DNA from: an uncultured Prevotellaceae bacterium
GTDB taxonomy: Bacteria > Bacteroidota > Bacteroidia > Bacteroidales > Muribaculaceae
Direction: 5' to 3'
NCBI GenBank assembly: GCA_900541935.1
Contig: UQLZ01000012.1
Span: 1-51,660 of the forward strand
DNA length: 51,660 nucleotides
This document shows, piece by piece, positions 43,527-51,660 of the stretch; the stretch's first letter is position 1, and the number at the start of each line of letters is the position of its first letter. The notes beneath the pieces were generated by a model. The model did not search any database. It was not told where the DNA came from and worked only from the letters and a program-made list of their open reading frames with translations. The position numbers and the translations under genes were made by a program.

Positions 43527-44039
43527 ATGTCAACAGCATTAAAAGCAAAAGAATATAAGGCAACTGAATTGCCTAAATTGGAAGGTTTAAGAGTCGGTAT
43601 CGTTGTGGCTGAATGGAATAGCCATATAACAGGGGCTCTTTTGGAAGGAGCATTAAGCGTTTTTGAGAAGGAGGGATACCCGGCAGAAGACATTATCGTC
43701 AGGCACGTTCCTGGCAGCGTTGAACTGACTTACGGTGCTGCTTGCCTTTCTAACAACTACAAACTGGATGCCATAATCGTTATTGGTTGCGTAATTCGTG
43801 GCGATACACCTCACTTTGACTACGTATGCCAAAGCGTTACTCAAGGCGTTGCTGGAATCAATGCAGAAGGCGTTGTACCTGTTATCTTTGGTGTTCTAAC
43901 TACTGAAAACGAGCAGCAAGCACTTGACAGAGCAGGTGGCTGTCTCGGAAACAAAGGTGCAGAAGCCGCTGAAACTGCCATTAAAATGGCTGAGTTCTCA
44001 CGCAAGGCAAACGAAGAATCGGAATTTACTTTAGAATAA
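43527..44039 (+). CDS. ribH: 6,7-dimethyl-8-ribityllumazine synthase
   Basis: RibH condenses the ribityl-aminopyrimidine with the butanone phosphate to lumazine, the precursor of riboflavin. The 170-residue protein has GIVVAEWNSHITGALLEGAL, VPGSVELTYGAACL, and the phosphate-binding IVIGCVIRGDTPHFDYVC, followed by TTENEQQALDRAGG. Length and motifs are typical. The GH3 gene starts 17 bases downstream from its ATG and may be co-transcribed. Confidence 0.96.
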   Translation: MSTALKAKEYKATELPKLEGLRVGIVVAEWNSHITGALLEGALSVFEKEGYPAEDIIVRHVPGSVELTYGAACLSNNYKLDAIIVIGCVIRGDTPHFDYVCQSVTQGVAGINAEGVVPVIFGVLTTENEQQALDRAGGCLGNKGAEAAETAIKMAEFSRKANEESEFTLE

Positions 44040-44056
44040 ACTAATATTTGACAACA

Positions 44057-46264
44057 ATGAAATCTGTAATGTCAACCATTGCGGCTGCATTTTTTGCAGT
44101 CGTTGCTTCAGCATCTACTCCTGATTATCTCAATCCAGAAAAGCCACTTGAATTGAGAGTTCGAGATGCTTTAAGCAGAATGACTACTGAGGAAAAGGTG
44201 GCAATGATCCACGCTCAGTCTAAGTTTAGTTCACCAGGCGTTCCTCGCTTGGGAATCCCTGAAATATGGACTACTGACGGCCCTCATGGTATCCGTCAGG
44301 AAGTTGTTTGGGACGAATGGGGAGGTGCCGGCTGGACCAACGACTCCTGTACTGCTTTTCCTGCCTTGACTTGTCTTGCTGCCACATGGAATGAAGATAT
44401 GTCGCTGCTTTACGGCAAGAGCATCGGAGAGGAAGCAAGATACCGCAACAAAAATATTCTTCTCGGTCCTGGTTGTAACATCTACCGCACTCCGCTAAAC
44501 GGCCGCAACTTTGAGTATATGGGAGAAGACCCTTATCTTGCTTCTAAAATGGTAGTTCCGTATATCCACGGTGTGCAAAGCAACGGCGTTGCCGCTTGCG
44601 TTAAGCACTATGCCCTCAACAATCAGGAAATATGGCGCGGACATATCAACGTTATCGTTGATGACCGTGCCTTATACGAAATTTACCTGCCAGCCTTCAA
44701 GGCAGCAGTGCAGGAAGGCCAGGCTTGGTCTATTATGGGTGCTTATAACCAATATAAGGGCGAACAATGCTGCCACAACCAATATCTTTTGAACGATATT
44801 CTAAAGAGAGATTGGGGCTTTGACGGCGTTGTTGTTTCTGATTGGGGTGGCACTCACAACACTGACCAGGCGATACATAACGGACTTGACTTGGAATATG
44901 GAAGTTGGACAGACGGAATGAAATCAGGAGTAAAAAACGCTTACGACTTTTACCATCTTGCAAACCCATATCTCGAAAAGATCCGCAAAGGAGAAGTTGG
45001 CACTAAGGAACTTGATGACAAAGTTCGCAGAGTGCTTAGGCTTATTTTCAGAACAACTATGGCACCTTCAAGACCTTTCGGCTCTTTTGCTACCGAAGAA
45101 CACGCTTTGGCGGCAAGAGAAATTTCTGAAGAAGGTATCGTTCTTTTGAAAAACAGCACTTCTTTACTGCCAATTAACCCAAACAAGGTAAAGAAACTTC
45201 TTGTCGTTGGAGAAAATGCTGTGCATCCAATGACTATCGGTGGAGGTTCCTCTTCACTAAAAGTAAAATATGAAGTATCGCCATTACAAGGAATATTGGC
45301 AAGAGCAAAAGCCGCCGGTGTTGAAGTTATCTATAAAGAAGGATATGCCTCTCCTGCCGTTGCTGCTCAAGACGTTCCAGGTGCTGTTGCCCCTGATAAA
45401 AAATACAATCTTACAGACCTTAGAGCAGAAGCCGTTGAAGCCGCAAAATCTGCTGATATGGTTCTATTCATTGGAGGCTTGAACAAAAACGACGGACAGG
45501 ACTGCGAAGGAAATGACCGTAAATCTTTGAACTTGCCATACGAGCAGGACCTCACAATCGCAGAAATTGCTAAAGCAAACAAAAATATTGCAGTCGTTAT
45601 TATCAGCGGTAACGCCGTTGCAATGCCTTGGGTTAACAGCGTGCCTTCAATAATGGAATCCTGGTATAGCGGAACAGAGGCTGGCAACGCTCTTGCGAGA
45701 GTGCTTTTCGGCGACGTTAATCCATCTGGCAAACTGCCATTCACCTTCCCTGAGAAGTTGGAGCATGTAGGAGCTCACGCACTCGGAGAGCATCCTGGTG
45801 ACAGCATAAATGTCAGATACAACGAAGGAATATATGTTGGCTACAGATATTCTGACAAGAAAAAACTAAAACCGCTATTCTCTTTCGGGCATGGACTTTC
45901 TTATACTAAATTTGAATATTCAGACGCAACAATCAGTAATAAGGAAATGACTGCCGACACAACATTGACTGTTTCAGTCAAGGTTAGAAACGCCGGTAAC
46001 CGCGAAGGCAAAGAGGTTGTTCAACTTTATGTTGCCGACAAGAAATCACGTCTTGAAAGACCAGTAAAGGAACTTAAAGGCTTTAAGAAAATCAACCTTA
46101 AACCGGGCGAGGAAAAAGTTGTTAACTTTGTTATCGGCAAGGACGCTTTGAGTTACTATGACGATAAAGCAGGCAAATGGGTTGCAGAACCTGGCGATTT
46201 TGAAGCAATCGTAGGAGCATCCTCAACTGATTTGAAAGCAAAATTGAAATTTACTCTACGCTAA
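44057..46264 (+). CDS. bglX: Secreted GH3 beta-glucosidase (BglX-like)
   Basis: With the ATG at 44057 (MKSVMSTIAAAFFAVVASA) the protein has a signal peptide and 735 residues; an in-frame TTG nine bases earlier is a poorer start. The GH3 N-domain has EIWTTDGPHGIR, VKHYALNN and the nucleophile region GVVVSDWGG (the Asp). The GH3 C-domain has VVGENAVHPMTIGGGSSSLK and AGNALARVLFGDVNPSGKLP. A fibronectin-III-like domain closes the protein (about 640-735). It hydrolyses beta-glucosides, probably in the periplasm. The exact substrate is not known. Confidence 0.93.
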   Translation: MKSVMSTIAAAFFAVVASASTPDYLNPEKPLELRVRDALSRMTTEEKVAMIHAQSKFSSPGVPRLGIPEIWTTDGPHGIRQEVVWDEWGGAGWTNDSCTAFPALTCLAATWNEDMSLLYGKSIGEEARYRNKNILLGPGCNIYRTPLNGRNFEYMGEDPYLASKMVVPYIHGVQSNGVAACVKHYALNNQEIWRGHINVIVDDRALYEIYLPAFKAAVQEGQAWSIMGAYNQYKGEQCCHNQYLLNDILKRDWGFDGVVVSDWGGTHNTDQAIHNGLDLEYGSWTDGMKSGVKNAYDFYHLANPYLEKIRKGEVGTKELDDKVRRVLRLIFRTTMAPSRPFGSFATEEHALAAREISEEGIVLLKNSTSLLPINPNKVKKLLVVGENAVHPMTIGGGSSSLKVKYEVSPLQGILARAKAAGVEVIYKEGYASPAVAAQDVPGAVAPDKKYNLTDLRAEAVEAAKSADMVLFIGGLNKNDGQDCEGNDRKSLNLPYEQDLTIAEIAKANKNIAVVIISGNAVAMPWVNSVPSIMESWYSGTEAGNALARVLFGDVNPSGKLPFTFPEKLEHVGAHALGEHPGDSINVRYNEGIYVGYRYSDKKKLKPLFSFGHGLSYTKFEYSDATISNKEMTADTTLTVSVKVRNAGNREGKEVVQLYVADKKSRLERPVKELKGFKKINLKPGEEKVVNFVIGKDALSYYDDKAGKWVAEPGDFEAIVGASSTDLKAKLKFTLR

Positions 46265-46284
46265 GCAAGCGTTTTTATAAAAGC

Positions 46285-46326
46285 AAACAGCCGAGGATTT
46301 TTTCCAAACCCTCGGCTGTTTTTATT
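46285..46326 (+). terminator. Rho-independent terminator after GH3 gene
   Basis: AAACAGCCGAGG (46285-46296) pairs with CCTCGGCTGTTT (46310-46321), followed by TTATTT. It lies 20 bases past the stop. Confidence 0.85.
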
Positions 46327-46371
46327 TAAACAAGTCTGAAATTCCTATAGTCCCCACTTATCCTATAGTTC

Positions 46372-47727
46372 CTACTTCTCATTCTCCTTTCCTATCTTCT
46401 TAAACTGGAGTACAAGAAGCACGGTTGCTATTACGAACGCCAGAAAATCTGAAACTGGCATACTGTACCAAACGCCCTTGACACCAAAGAAATTTGGAAG
46501 GAAAATCAATCCTGGCAAGAAGAACAGCAATTGACGTGACAATGACAGAAATATAGCAGAAACCGCCTTTCCTATTGACTGGAAATATTGGGTTATCACA
46601 ATCTGTGCCCCAACAACAGGAAACATAAGCAGACTAATTGTCAAGGCATCCACGCTCTTATCAATCATCTGAGGATCGTCGGTAAACATCTTAACAAGCA
46701 ATTCGGGGATAAACAACCCACAAAGGCAACCAAAAGAAGTAACAGAAACACCCGCAGCAATACCATATTTTAAAGAATTCCTTACTCGCTGAATATTTCC
46801 CGCCCCAAAATTATAGCCGACGACAGGCTGCATTCCCTGGGCTATACCAAGAACAACCATAACAAAGAGCATCTGCATTCTATTTACAATGCCAAAAGCC
46901 CCTACATAATAATCTCCACCAAAGGTAAGAAGCCTGTTATTTATAAAAATAGCAATCAGACAAGCACATACATTCATAAAGAAAGGAGACATTCCAATAC
47001 TTAAAATATTTTTGGCTATTCTCTTCCTAAGTTTGAAACACTCCCTTCTAAATCTTATATATGACTTTTTATCAAAAAAATGCCATAACACCCATGACAT
47101 ACCAACTACCTGTGAAAGGACAGTTGCTATAGCCGCACCATACATTCCCCAATCAAGCCAAAATATAAATATAGGAGCAAATATAATATTACAAACAACA
47201 GATAGCACCTGCGTTAACATAGCCTTTGTTGGATAACCTGTTGCCCTCATAACATTACTCAATCCTATCATTATATAAGAAATAGGACAACCTAAAAGAA
47301 TGATTCTCATAAAGTCACGTGCATACGGCAATGTGTCACTGCTTGCTCCAAACGATATCAGAATATCGTCTAAAAATATCAGGTTAAAACCAGCAAAAAG
47401 GACTGAAATTATCAAACTGAGAATTGTCACATTTCCGAGAATATGCTCTGCACCATCCTTATCTTTCTGACCAAGACGAATGGAACAGATTGTCGCTCCT
47501 CCAACGCCTACCAATGTACAAAAGGCAATTAGCAAGTTCATTAACGGGAAAGTTACAGCAAGAGCGGATATTGCCAATGCTCCTACGCCGTGACCGATAA
47601 AGATACTGTCAATAATATTATAAAGTGACGTTACCGTCATTCCTATAATTGCCGGAAGGGAATACTCCAATAGTAATTTTCCTATCGGCTTAGAACCTAA
47701 AACATGCGGATCGCTGATACTGCTCAT
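46372..47727 (-). CDS. MATE-family efflux transporter
   Basis: The 451-residue protein has twelve membrane segments and a typical MATE opening (KPIGKLLLEYSLPAIIGMTVTSLYNIIDSIFIGHGVGALAISALAVTFP), with the second-half repeat at SIGMSPFFMNVCACL and NRMQMLFVMVVLGIAQGMQPVVGYN. Family members use Na+ or H+ gradients to export drugs or metabolites. Its substrate is unknown. It has its own promoter and stands convergent with the GH3 gene. Confidence 0.93.
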   Translation of the reverse strand: MSSISDPHVLGSKPIGKLLLEYSLPAIIGMTVTSLYNIIDSIFIGHGVGALAISALAVTFPLMNLLIAFCTLVGVGGATICSIRLGQKDKDGAEHILGNVTILSLIISVLFAGFNLIFLDDILISFGASSDTLPYARDFMRIILLGCPISYIMIGLSNVMRATGYPTKAMLTQVLSVVCNIIFAPIFIFWLDWGMYGAAIATVLSQVVGMSWVLWHFFDKKSYIRFRRECFKLRKRIAKNILSIGMSPFFMNVCACLIAIFINNRLLTFGGDYYVGAFGIVNRMQMLFVMVVLGIAQGMQPVVGYNFGAGNIQRVRNSLKYGIAAGVSVTSFGCLCGLFIPELLVKMFTDDPQMIDKSVDALTISLLMFPVVGAQIVITQYFQSIGKAVSAIFLSLSRQLLFFLPGLIFLPNFFGVKGVWYSMPVSDFLAFVIATVLLVLQFKKIGKENEK

Positions 47728-47747
47728 ATCAAATTATTAAAACAGCA

Positions 47748-47778
47748 CAAAATTACTGCTATTTGAGATATTATCAAA
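47748..47778 (-). promoter_or_regulatory. Promoter of the MATE gene
   Basis: On the minus strand TTTG (47775-47778), 19 bases, then TAATTTTG (47748-47755), a consensus match. The ATG is 20 bases downstream. Confidence 0.75.
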
Positions 47779-47823
47779 ACTTAGCACTACCCTTTTTTAT
47801 TCTTCAACGACATTACATTCTGA

Positions 47824-47852
47824 AGAAAAAAGGGATGCCTTTCGGCATCCCT
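47824..47852 (-). terminator. Rho-independent terminator after the 1097-residue gene
   Basis: On the minus strand AGGGATGCC and GGCATCCCT form a stem with a short GAAA loop, followed by a long T-run. It lies about 30 bases beyond the stop. Confidence 0.85.
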
Positions 47853-47880
47853 AAAACAAAGATTATTTAAGTTGGATTGA

Positions 47881-50800
47881 TTATTTAACCATAACCTTTA
47901 ATGACTTACCGTCAACAACTACAACGTAAATGCCAGAAGCAACATTGAAAGTCTTTTCAGCGCTGTTTAGAGCAACTGCCTGACCATTTACATTATAGAT
48001 TGAAGTAGCCTTAACGTCGCCAAGGATGCGGATTTCGCCTACACCACCAACAACGGCAACTGCGTTTTCAATAGTTTCAACGCCACCGTCAACTTTTGTC
48101 AAAGTTATTGTACCTGCCTCAAGATCAACAACGATATCGTATGTATTAGCAAGAACCGTATAAGAAGTGTCGCCATTCTTACCGATTTCTGCTGCAACGC
48201 CAGATGTAATTTCTGTATCAGTTACAGCAGGACCGTAACGGTTAGGATTTACTTCATCCCAATTTGCTGACAATACTGAAGTAAATGCGAAGTATGCATT
48301 ACCGTTTTCATCACCTGGGTACAATTGACAACGTGTATATGTGTAAGTTGGAGCAGTAGCATCCTTATCCATTAGAAGACCTGTTGCTGGATCCCATTGT
48401 GTAATATCATCGATTGCTCCAATGATGTACAATTCATCTGGATATGTAGGAGCTGGAATAGTTCCTTGAACTGTGATTGTCATAGCCTTGTAATCAACTG
48501 TAACATCCCATTCTCCAGTATAAGGCATACGCATTGCGCCTCCGTCTTGAACCTTAACGATTGGCATTGTTGTGTTAACCTCAACGTTTGCATTATCTTG
48601 AGCGAAACCGTAACGTGCTGCATTAATTGCTTCCCATGAACCAATCTTTTCAGCAATTACAAAGTTTTGACCAACCTCTGTTACGTTAATCTTACCTGTG
48701 TAAACGCCTTCTGTTGTTTGAGTAAGAACTACACTCTTAGTAGCATCCCAAGCCAAATCGCTTACGTTACCAACAAGGTGAAGTTCTGCTGGTGTTGCAG
48801 GGCCTTCAACTGTAATGTTGAACTTAGAAGCAGCAGCAACAGTTGCAACGCCGCTTTCACGTGGCAATGAGTAAACTTGGAATTTTTCGCCTGAGTTACC
48901 TACTGCATACAAGTTGTCTGCAAAGTCCCATGCAATGTCGTTCATGTTTCTGCCCATGCCTTCGCAACGAACCTTCATAAGTTCTTTAAGAGCCGGCTTG
49001 CCGTCAACTGTCTTGTTAACTTCGAAGATACCGATGATACCTACAGAACCTGATTCACGGTTCAAGCCGATAGCAAGGCGAGTGAAGTCCTTATTGAATG
49101 CGATACCGCCGCCACCGTAGAATGTATTACCTTGGTCTGCTACCATAAAGTCGATTTCACCTGCTGCATTAACGTGTACCAATGTTGGTTCTGTGTCTTT
49201 TGCAGTTGCACGTGAGTTAGCATACCAGATACCACCTTCATTGTCATAAAGAACTGATGTTGAAGAGTGAGTGATTGTAAATTGACCTGACAATTGGTCG
49301 ATATTCTTAGAAGGAGCAGCCTCCCAAGTCTTTGCTGTACCTAAGTTATATTCGTCTGTTCTATAGCCACCGTATGAGAATGCCATACCTGTCTTATTAC
49401 CAGAAAGCATAAGGAGTTGTAGGTTTTCACCTTCACCCTTAACGTCGAAACCTACGTTTGGAGCAGCTATAAATTGACCATCCTCTGTAGTGATTTCATA
49501 TTGTTCGTTTGGAGTACCCTTGATAACTTGTGTCCATTCAGCCTCCAAGTCTGCCGGGTTGATTTCATAAAGTGCAATACCATTGCCATTTTGACCAGAA
49601 ACAAAAACACGACCGTCCTTAGTGATACGAACCTTACGTGGGTCATAAGAGCTCTTACCGCTATCAAATGTGCTTGGGAATGTTTGTCCGCCCTTGAATG
49701 CGTATGTACCAGCAGCATTCTTAACAGGGTTAATCATAGCGTCAAATACGTATAGGCCTTGACCTTCACCTGAACTGTGGTAACCAGTTTCCGGTGACGG
49801 CATTGCTTCTGTAACGTAAATGCGACCGAAGTTAGGACTTTCCGGGTTTTGGTCTATAGCAACTGATGCCGGGTGATAGAAACTGTATTCTTTAGAGAAT
49901 TTGGCAGCCTCTGTCAAAGCAGCACTCTCAACAGCCACCTTAAATACGTTTGTTCCTGCTGGAAGATCCTTAACAGAAATTGTTGCTGTATTTTGGTTGT
50001 TTAGTTTGTCACCTATTGTTTCTGCAAGTGTTGTACCCTCTGCTTCGCGAACCATTGTATTGTTGTTCCAGATTTGAACCTTTACTGCTGTTGCAGGAGC
50101 ATTCAAGCGATAAGTAACTGTAGCGTTTTCGCCTTCAACAGCTACGTTGATATCGTATGCGTAAGCATTCATTGCTGCCAAAGCAACTGGTGGAACCGGT
50201 TTTTCAAATGCGAGAGTATATTTTGCTACCAAGCGACCAGGAACATATTGATAAATGTTTGCTGTATATTCGTCAACTTTCTCGATTGACAAAGCGTTTC
50301 CATAAGGGCTTGATGCTGCAACGCTTTCTGCATGAGAGGCAAGTATAGCACCTGTTTCATCACAAACAATGAAGCCGTCTGCGTATGCAGTTCCAGAAGG
50401 ATTAACTGTAATAATATTGCCATTCAGGATAACAGCGTCACCACCGGCTGTTGTTGATTGGCCTTCGCCTTTTGGAAGAGCCTTAAAACCTTCTGCTGTA
50501 TATTGCCAGAAGGTGCCGTTTGTTCTTGCTGCCTTTGCAACAAATTCGTCAGCATTAGGGTCTGTTCCTATCGGTTGTGCGTGACCGTCAGAACCGCATT
50601 CTGCTTGACCTTCCCATAATTTGAACACTTTGCTCTTTGCTGCATCTTGCTTGCCTTCTGCTACGAAGATTTTTGCAATAGCGGTAGATTTTGCAGGTGT
50701 AACATAGAAAGCACCGCCTTCTGCACTCATAATGTTACCAGCGGCACGGCCAATAAAGTCCATACGACCAGCAACGGCACCTTCAGGCAATGTAACTTTC

Positions 50801-51174
50801 AACTCTTGCAATGCATTTCCACCTGCTGGCAAAATCATATAGTCAGTAGATGAAACGGCATTTGGGAAGCCTGTATTACCGAAAATATTTCCAGCATCAT
50901 CACATCCTATACCAGTACCGGTCCAGCCTATTGCTGCTCCTTCTGCGTTTGTTACAGGGTGCTTGCCGTCCTTATCCCAATAAATAAGTTGTGGAACACT
51001 TTTGTCGTTTGTCCATACTTGACCATTTAGACCTACGCCCCAACGTGCGTTAGCAACTGCAGGAATATCCTCAGTGTACTTCCAGTCTTCTGTCAAAGTC
51101 GGATTCTGTGCAATTGCACTTGTGGATACCAATACCAATCCGCCAAGCGCCAATTTTAGTAATGACTTTTTCAT
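47881..51174 (-). CDS. Large secreted protein with SusE/SusF-like modules and T9SS-like tail
   Basis: The 1097-residue protein has a signal peptide (MKKSLLKLALGGLVLVSTSAIAQ). A large beta-propeller-like body (about residues 25-820) follows, with repeated phrases such as VARNGTF-like segments and GKVFVSGQ-type strands (RVFVSGQNGNG, PRKVRITKDGRVF). Two SusE/SusF-type carbohydrate-binding modules come next (ELHLVGNVSDLAWDATKS near 835, then ELYIIGAIDDITQWDPATG near 935). The C-terminal tail (SIYNVNGQAVAL, then GIYVVVVDGKSLKVMVK) resembles a T9SS type A domain. It should be exported to the cell surface and may bind glycans; no enzymatic motif is seen. Confidence 0.8.
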   Translation of the reverse strand: MKKSLLKLALGGLVLVSTSAIAQNPTLTEDWKYTEDIPAVANARWGVGLNGQVWTNDKSVPQLIYWDKDGKHPVTNAEGAAIGWTGTGIGCDDAGNIFGNTGFPNAVSSTDYMILPAGGNALQELKVTLPEGAVAGRMDFIGRAAGNIMSAEGGAFYVTPAKSTAIAKIFVAEGKQDAAKSKVFKLWEGQAECGSDGHAQPIGTDPNADEFVAKAARTNGTFWQYTAEGFKALPKGEGQSTTAGGDAVILNGNIITVNPSGTAYADGFIVCDETGAILASHAESVAASSPYGNALSIEKVDEYTANIYQYVPGRLVAKYTLAFEKPVPPVALAAMNAYAYDINVAVEGENATVTYRLNAPATAVKVQIWNNNTMVREAEGTTLAETIGDKLNNQNTATISVKDLPAGTNVFKVAVESAALTEAAKFSKEYSFYHPASVAIDQNPESPNFGRIYVTEAMPSPETGYHSSGEGQGLYVFDAMINPVKNAAGTYAFKGGQTFPSTFDSGKSSYDPRKVRITKDGRVFVSGQNGNGIALYEINPADLEAEWTQVIKGTPNEQYEITTEDGQFIAAPNVGFDVKGEGENLQLLMLSGNKTGMAFSYGGYRTDEYNLGTAKTWEAAPSKNIDQLSGQFTITHSSTSVLYDNEGGIWYANSRATAKDTEPTLVHVNAAGEIDFMVADQGNTFYGGGGIAFNKDFTRLAIGLNRESGSVGIIGIFEVNKTVDGKPALKELMKVRCEGMGRNMNDIAWDFADNLYAVGNSGEKFQVYSLPRESGVATVAAASKFNITVEGPATPAELHLVGNVSDLAWDATKSVVLTQTTEGVYTGKINVTEVGQNFVIAEKIGSWEAINAARYGFAQDNANVEVNTTMPIVKVQDGGAMRMPYTGEWDVTVDYKAMTITVQGTIPAPTYPDELYIIGAIDDITQWDPATGLLMDKDATAPTYTYTRCQLYPGDENGNAYFAFTSVLSANWDEVNPNRYGPAVTDTEITSGVAAEIGKNGDTSYTVLANTYDIVVDLEAGTITLTKVDGGVETIENAVAVVGGVGEIRILGDVKATSIYNVNGQAVALNSAEKTFNVASGIYVVVVDGKSLKVMVK

Positions 51175-51236
51175 AAAAGTTGAATTAAAGGTAAATATAT
51201 CAATTATCTAAATCTTCACTTCATTTTAAAACTTTG

Positions 51237-51266
51237 TAAAGTTAGGAATTAATTTCACTTTTACAA
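51237..51266 (-). promoter_or_regulatory. Promoter of the 1097-residue gene
   Basis: On the minus strand TTG (51264-51266), 19 bases, then TAACTTTA (51237-51244), one base from the -7 consensus. The leader to the ATG at 51174 is about 55 bases. Confidence 0.6.
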
Positions 51267-51328
51267 TATTTTTAACCTAATTTAAGTGCAGAAAAATATC
51301 ATTTTTCAACAAATTTTAATCATAGTTG

Positions 51329-51369
51329 CAAACCTATGTTTTGCAATTATGCTGTTAAACATAGGTTTG
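51329..51369. repeat. 13-base perfect inverted repeat
   Basis: CAAACCTATGTTT (51329-51341) and AAACATAGGTTTG (51357-51369) pair perfectly across 15 bases. It lies between divergent genes, where no terminator is needed, so it could be a regulatory site, but no adjacent regulator is known. Confidence 0.55.
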
Positions 51370-51498
51370 TATATTTTCCAAAATTCAACTTTCTCAACAG
51401 CAGTAGAAAAAAGCAGAACAATCGCCAACAATTTTTGAACCTTTAAGCGACTGGTTTGTTTTACTAATGTCCGCAAAAATCAATACTCCACAGTGAAA

Positions 51499-51621
51499 AT
51501 GAAAAAGACTGCGACGATATTGATTGGCATTCTGTGCTCTTTCTGCCTGTCTGCACAAACAGACGGGCAAGACTCTCTGAATATTACCAACAAAATTAAT
51601 GAAGGTATACCTGTTGGTTGA
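51499..51621 (+). CDS. Short secreted ORF, possibly a truncated gene
   Basis: The ATG frame codes for 40 residues starting with a signal peptide (MKKTATILIGILCSFCLSAQ), then TDGQDSLNITNKINEGIPVG, and stops at TGA (51619-51621). After the TGA the same frame stays open to the window end (IKLVNTLLDQFSD). If the TGA were TGG the gene would run on as a secreted protein. It is therefore either a small peptide or the start of a gene with a nonsense mutation or reading error. The window ends too soon to decide. Confidence 0.45.
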   Translation: MKKTATILIGILCSFCLSAQTDGQDSLNITNKINEGIPVG

Positions 51622-51660
51622 ATTAAATTAGTGAATACTTTACTTGACCAATTTTCCGAT

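Larger units (their letters stand above)
51175..51498. other. 324-base divergent intergenic region
   Basis: It holds the minus-strand promoter of the 1097-residue gene (51237-51266) and the 13-base inverted repeat at 51329-51369. On the plus side the leader of the short secreted ORF is present, but I see no clear plus-strand -7 box. Confidence 0.45.

Noticed and set aside
51619..51621. TGA read as an amino acid (alternate genetic code)
   Set aside because: Several genes here end in TGA with ATGA overlaps (36170, 39838, 41394), which fits normal termination.
1..51660. tRNA, rRNA, CRISPR arrays, prophage or insertion sequence
   Set aside because: No cloverleaf-like sequence, regular spacer array, integrase or transposase could be recognised in any intergenic region or frame.

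Overview
The window is a stretch of a Bacteroidales (phylum Bacteroidota) chromosome. The evidence is a SusC/SusD outer-membrane pair, DUF3078, DUF4254, DUF5672 and DUF5723 proteins typical of the phylum, three secreted proteins with C-termini like the type IX secretion (T9SS) type A sorting domain, a BspA-like leucine-rich-repeat protein, and promoters of the Bacteroidota form TTTG-N19/20-TAnnTTTG, several of them near perfect. Shine-Dalgarno sites are almost absent. I cannot place the family or genus. I saw no tRNA, rRNA, CRISPR array, phage or intact insertion sequence.

Region 1 (about 1-8.4 kb, minus strand): a housekeeping block. A promoter just upstream of bcp probably drives bcp-recA-proC-ssb-nfeD-SPFH. 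Upstream lie mrp, trmB and a BspA-like LRR protein. An XRE/S24 LexA-like repressor follows; a palindrome between its own promoter boxes suggests autorepression. Region 2 (8.5-17 kb, minus): a DUF5723 barrel protein behind a lipoprotein gene broken by a one-base frameshift, then a susC-susD transcription unit with a structured leader and no glycoside hydrolase or regulator beside it. Region 3 (17.3-20.9 kb): xpt on plus, a palindromic repeat element, then ruvB, a GT9 heptosyltransferase-like gene and DUF4254 on minus.

Region 4 (21-31 kb, plus): a 50-residue membrane peptide gene, a FucP-like sugar transporter, an 845-residue surface protein with a duplicated jelly-roll-like module, and the operon AsmA-HAD-aroB. 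Region 5 (30.9-33.7 kb, minus): a tight four-gene unit of DUF2007, DUF3078 and two secreted proteins of unknown function. Region 6 (34.0-40.6 kb): two small genes, then a compact six-gene plus-strand cluster with a Wzx-like flippase, GT4, radical SAM protein, LD-carboxypeptidase, DUF5672 transferase and GT2 protein; this is the best candidate for an uncharacterised cell-surface glycan system.

Region 7 (40.7-47.7 kb): the minus operon lipoprotein-HAD-ribF-upp, divergent from ribH and a GH3 beta-glucosidase, then a MATE transporter. Region 8 (47.9-51.7 kb): a 1097-residue secreted protein with SusE/F-like modules and a T9SS-like tail, then a divergent short secreted ORF that ends at an early TGA near the window edge.

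The most checkable unusual signals are the frameshift at 10307-10309, the two diverged copies of one palindromic element (95-150 and 17962-18050), the operator inside the S24 promoter, the tail-less SSB and the glycan cluster.
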